Shown piece by piece: positions 4,098 to 5,558 of a DNA stretch of 5,558 nt; position 1 is the stretch's first letter; each line of letters starts with the position of its first letter. The stretch is from NCBI GenBank assembly GCA_019347855.1, contig JAHWKO010000120.1, positions 1-5,558 on the forward strand. Reading direction: 5' to 3'. The DNA comes from Actinomycetota bacterium (GTDB lineage: Bacteria > Actinomycetota > Nitriliruptoria > Nitriliruptorales > JAHWKO01). The notes beneath the pieces are model-generated. The model was not told where the DNA came from, did no database searches, and saw only the letters and a list, made by a program, of their open reading frames with translations. The position numbers and the translations under genes are program-made.

Positions 4098-5558
4098 TCA
4101 ACCGGTGCGGGTCCGTCTCTCCTCGAGCTCCGACGAGGGCGGCATGTCGAGCTGGAGGATCCGCTCGACCGCACGCTCGCCCGGCGAGAGGCGCTCGAGG
4201 ACCGTCGGGTCGTCGTCCCAGGCTTCGTCGAACCTCCCGAAGCGGTAGGCCTTCGGAACGCGCGGATCCACGTAGCTCGAGCGGGCGATCGCGCGGGTGT
4301 TGCCGAGCCGTTCGGCCACGGCATCGATGGCGCGCAGCACCTTGCTGTCCGCATCAGCGGTGCCCTCGGGAGCCCCGAGGTCGCGCAGGGTCCTGGCCGC
4401 GACCACGGTCCCGCCCCAGGTCCGGAAGTCCTTGGCCGTCAGCCGGACGCCGCAGACCTCGCGGAGGTAGTCGTTGACGTCCCCGGAGCCGACGTGACGC
4501 CAGCCGCCGCCGTCGTCGTACGAGAACAGCCGCTGGCCGGGGACCTCCTCGCAGCGGAGGAGCTGACGGGCCAGTCGCCGGTGGCGCAGCTCGACCTCGC
4601 GGTCCTGTCCGGACTTCCCGGGGAAGGAGAAGCGGACCCTGCTGCCGTCCACCTCGACGTGCTCGTCCTCGAGCGTCGTCAGGCCGTGGGTGCCGGCGGT
4701 GCGCGCGTAGCGGTCGCTGCCGATCCGGATCAGCGTCTCGTCGAGCAGTGCGACCACGAGCGCGTGCATCTTCTCGCGTGTGAAACCGTGCTTGCGCAGG
4801 TGACGGTCGACGCGGTCGCGGATACCCGGGAGCGCCGCCGCGAACGCCTCCATGCGGTGGAACTTCGTCGCGTCCCGGACCTCCCGCCAGCGCGGGTGGT
4901 AGAGGTACTGCTTGCGACCTGCGTCGTCGCGTCCGGTGGCCTGGATGTGCCCGCGGGGGTCCCGACAGACCCACACGTCGGTCCAGGCGGGTGGGATCGC
5001 CAGGCTCTCGGCACGCTGTCGGTCGGGGTGGCCCTGCGGGACCGTGCTGCCGTCCGGGAACCGGTAGGTGAACCCCGCGCCCCACCGCAGACGCGTGATC
5101 CCCGGCTCGTCGTCGCTCACGTACACGAGGCCGACCGCCTCGGCATGGTCGTCGGGGGTGGCGTCCGTCGGCAGCGAGGGATCCAGGGACGGTTCGAGGC
5201 TGGGTGTCTCGAGTTCGCCCGACGGGGCCTCGAGCTCGTCCAACGGGTTCTCGAGCTCGTCCAGTGGGCTCTCGAGGACGTCCGGCTCCACGGTCGTGCC
5301 GTGCTGGCTGCCAGACTCCCCGTCGGACGGCTCCTGCTCGCTGTCCCCGCTGCTGCGGCCGGGGCTCTCAGCGGTGCCCGGATCACCGAGCCCGGGATCG
5401 GAGGGGTCGCGCCGGGATCCGGCCGGGTCGCCGAAGAGCGCGATGGCGCTGGCCTGGACCTCGATGTCCCGGACGAGCTCGAGGGATGCCTGCGCGAACG
5501 GGATGGCCTCGACGGGCAGGTCATCCAGGAGGTCGGACAGCCGGGCCCGGTGGTCGCG
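4098..5558 (-). CDS. DNA topoisomerase IB (poxvirus/Deinococcus type) with N-terminal extension, 5' end outside window
   Basis: This enzyme relaxes supercoiled DNA by a transient 3'-phosphotyrosyl nick without ATP. The frame has 486 codons here and no stop up to the right edge. Numbering from the only internal early GTG (5291), the catalytic part starts near residue 53 (GLVYVSDDEPGITR). It continues through IPPAWTDVWVCRDPRGHIQATGRD to the core. Expected active-site positions are R189 (LIRIGSDRY), K226 (FPGKSGQ), R290 (TAKDFRTW), N331 (LGNTRAIA) and nucleophile Y340 (SSYVDPRV). Asn nine residues before Tyr replaces the vaccinia His, as in Deinococcus. The upstream 89 in-frame residues include a helical stretch (LSDLLDDLPVEAIPFAQASL, then LVRDIEVQASAIALFGD) and lead into an acidic Pro/Ser/Glu-rich linker. 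GTG 5291 has no ribosome binding site, so the true start is probably outside the window. A start at GTG 5291 or at the GTG codons of LVYV cannot be excluded. The identity of the upstream domain is unknown. Confidence 0.9.
   Translation of the reverse strand, partial: RDHRARLSDLLDDLPVEAIPFAQASLELVRDIEVQASAIALFGDPAGSRRDPSDPGLGDPGTAESPGRSSGDSEQEPSDGESGSQHGTTVEPDVLESPLDELENPLDELEAPSGELETPSLEPSLDPSLPTDATPDDHAEAVGLVYVSDDEPGITRLRWGAGFTYRFPDGSTVPQGHPDRQRAESLAIPPAWTDVWVCRDPRGHIQATGRDDAGRKQYLYHPRWREVRDATKFHRMEAFAAALPGIRDRVDRHLRKHGFTREKMHALVVALLDETLIRIGSDRYARTAGTHGLTTLEDEHVEVDGSRVRFSFPGKSGQDREVELRHRRLARQLLRCEEVPGQRLFSYDDGGGWRHVGSGDVNDYLREVCGVRLTAKDFRTWGGTVVAARTLRDLGAPEGTADADSKVLRAIDAVAERLGNTRAIARSSYVDPRVPKAYRFGRFDEAWDDDPTVLERLSPGERAVERILQLDMPPSSELEERRTRTG
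5193..5276 (-). repeat. Four 21-bp tandem repeats encoding a LExPxxE linker
   Basis: CTCGAG recurs exactly every 21 bases at 5208, 5229, 5250 and 5271. Read on the coding (minus) strand, these give four 7-residue units: LESPLDE, LENPLDE, LEAPSGE and LETPSLE. The two units nearest the N-terminus are the most alike, suggesting recent duplication there and drift in the others. The repeat keeps the topoisomerase frame and lies in the acidic linker just ahead of the catalytic region. The proline in each unit argues against a continuous coiled coil; an extended flexible spacer is more likely. Confidence 0.88.

Noticed and set aside
3936..5558. tRNA next to a tyrosine-type DNA-cleaving enzyme read as an integrase and attachment site of a mobile element
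   Set aside because: The enzyme motifs are those of topoisomerase IB, not a phage integrase (no R-HxxR-Y set in that arrangement). No second copy of the tRNA 3' end is visible in the window, and there are no other mobile-element genes.

Overview
This window is very GC-rich, dense in short-spaced genes, and uses several GTG starts. The tRNA does not encode its CCA end, and TAnnnT-type -10 candidates are visible. Together these suggest a high-GC actinobacterium, possibly a deep-branching lineage; this is inferred from style and gene families, not from a search.

Left edge (1-568): a divergent pair. The first 40 codons of an unrecognised gene run leftward off the window. A small four-cysteine (CxxC...CxxC) protein is read rightward from 326. 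The 205-base gap between them carries a (GGT)n run and a short direct repeat.

Centre (585-3681): a three-gene leftward operon of an OmpR/PhoB-type response regulator, a HAMP-containing sensor histidine kinase, and a DUF4153/DUF4173 polytopic membrane protein. Both junctions are 4-base GTGA overlaps, so the three products are probably translationally coupled. The kinase has two membrane helices with only about seven residues between them, so it has no extracytoplasmic sensor domain. The co-translated membrane protein is therefore a plausible input or output partner. The regulator start has no convincing ribosome binding site but has TAGACT eight bases upstream, consistent with a leaderless mRNA.

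Right (3682-5558): a 254-base spacer with three strong consecutive hairpins, then a tRNA-Leu(UAG), then a poxvirus-type DNA topoisomerase IB, all on the minus strand. The topoisomerase has its complete set of active-site positions, with Asn at the usual His position as in the Deinococcus enzyme. Its reading frame stays open to the right edge without a stop. It encodes a helical segment and a long acidic linker with four 7-residue (21-bp) repeats ahead of the catalytic part, so the gene is probably a fusion or N-terminally extended form whose start lies outside the window.

No CRISPR array, insertion sequence, phage module or recognisable defence system is present. The items most worth a second look are the extended topoisomerase IB, the sensorless kinase/DUF4173 operon, and the hairpin cluster behind the tRNA.
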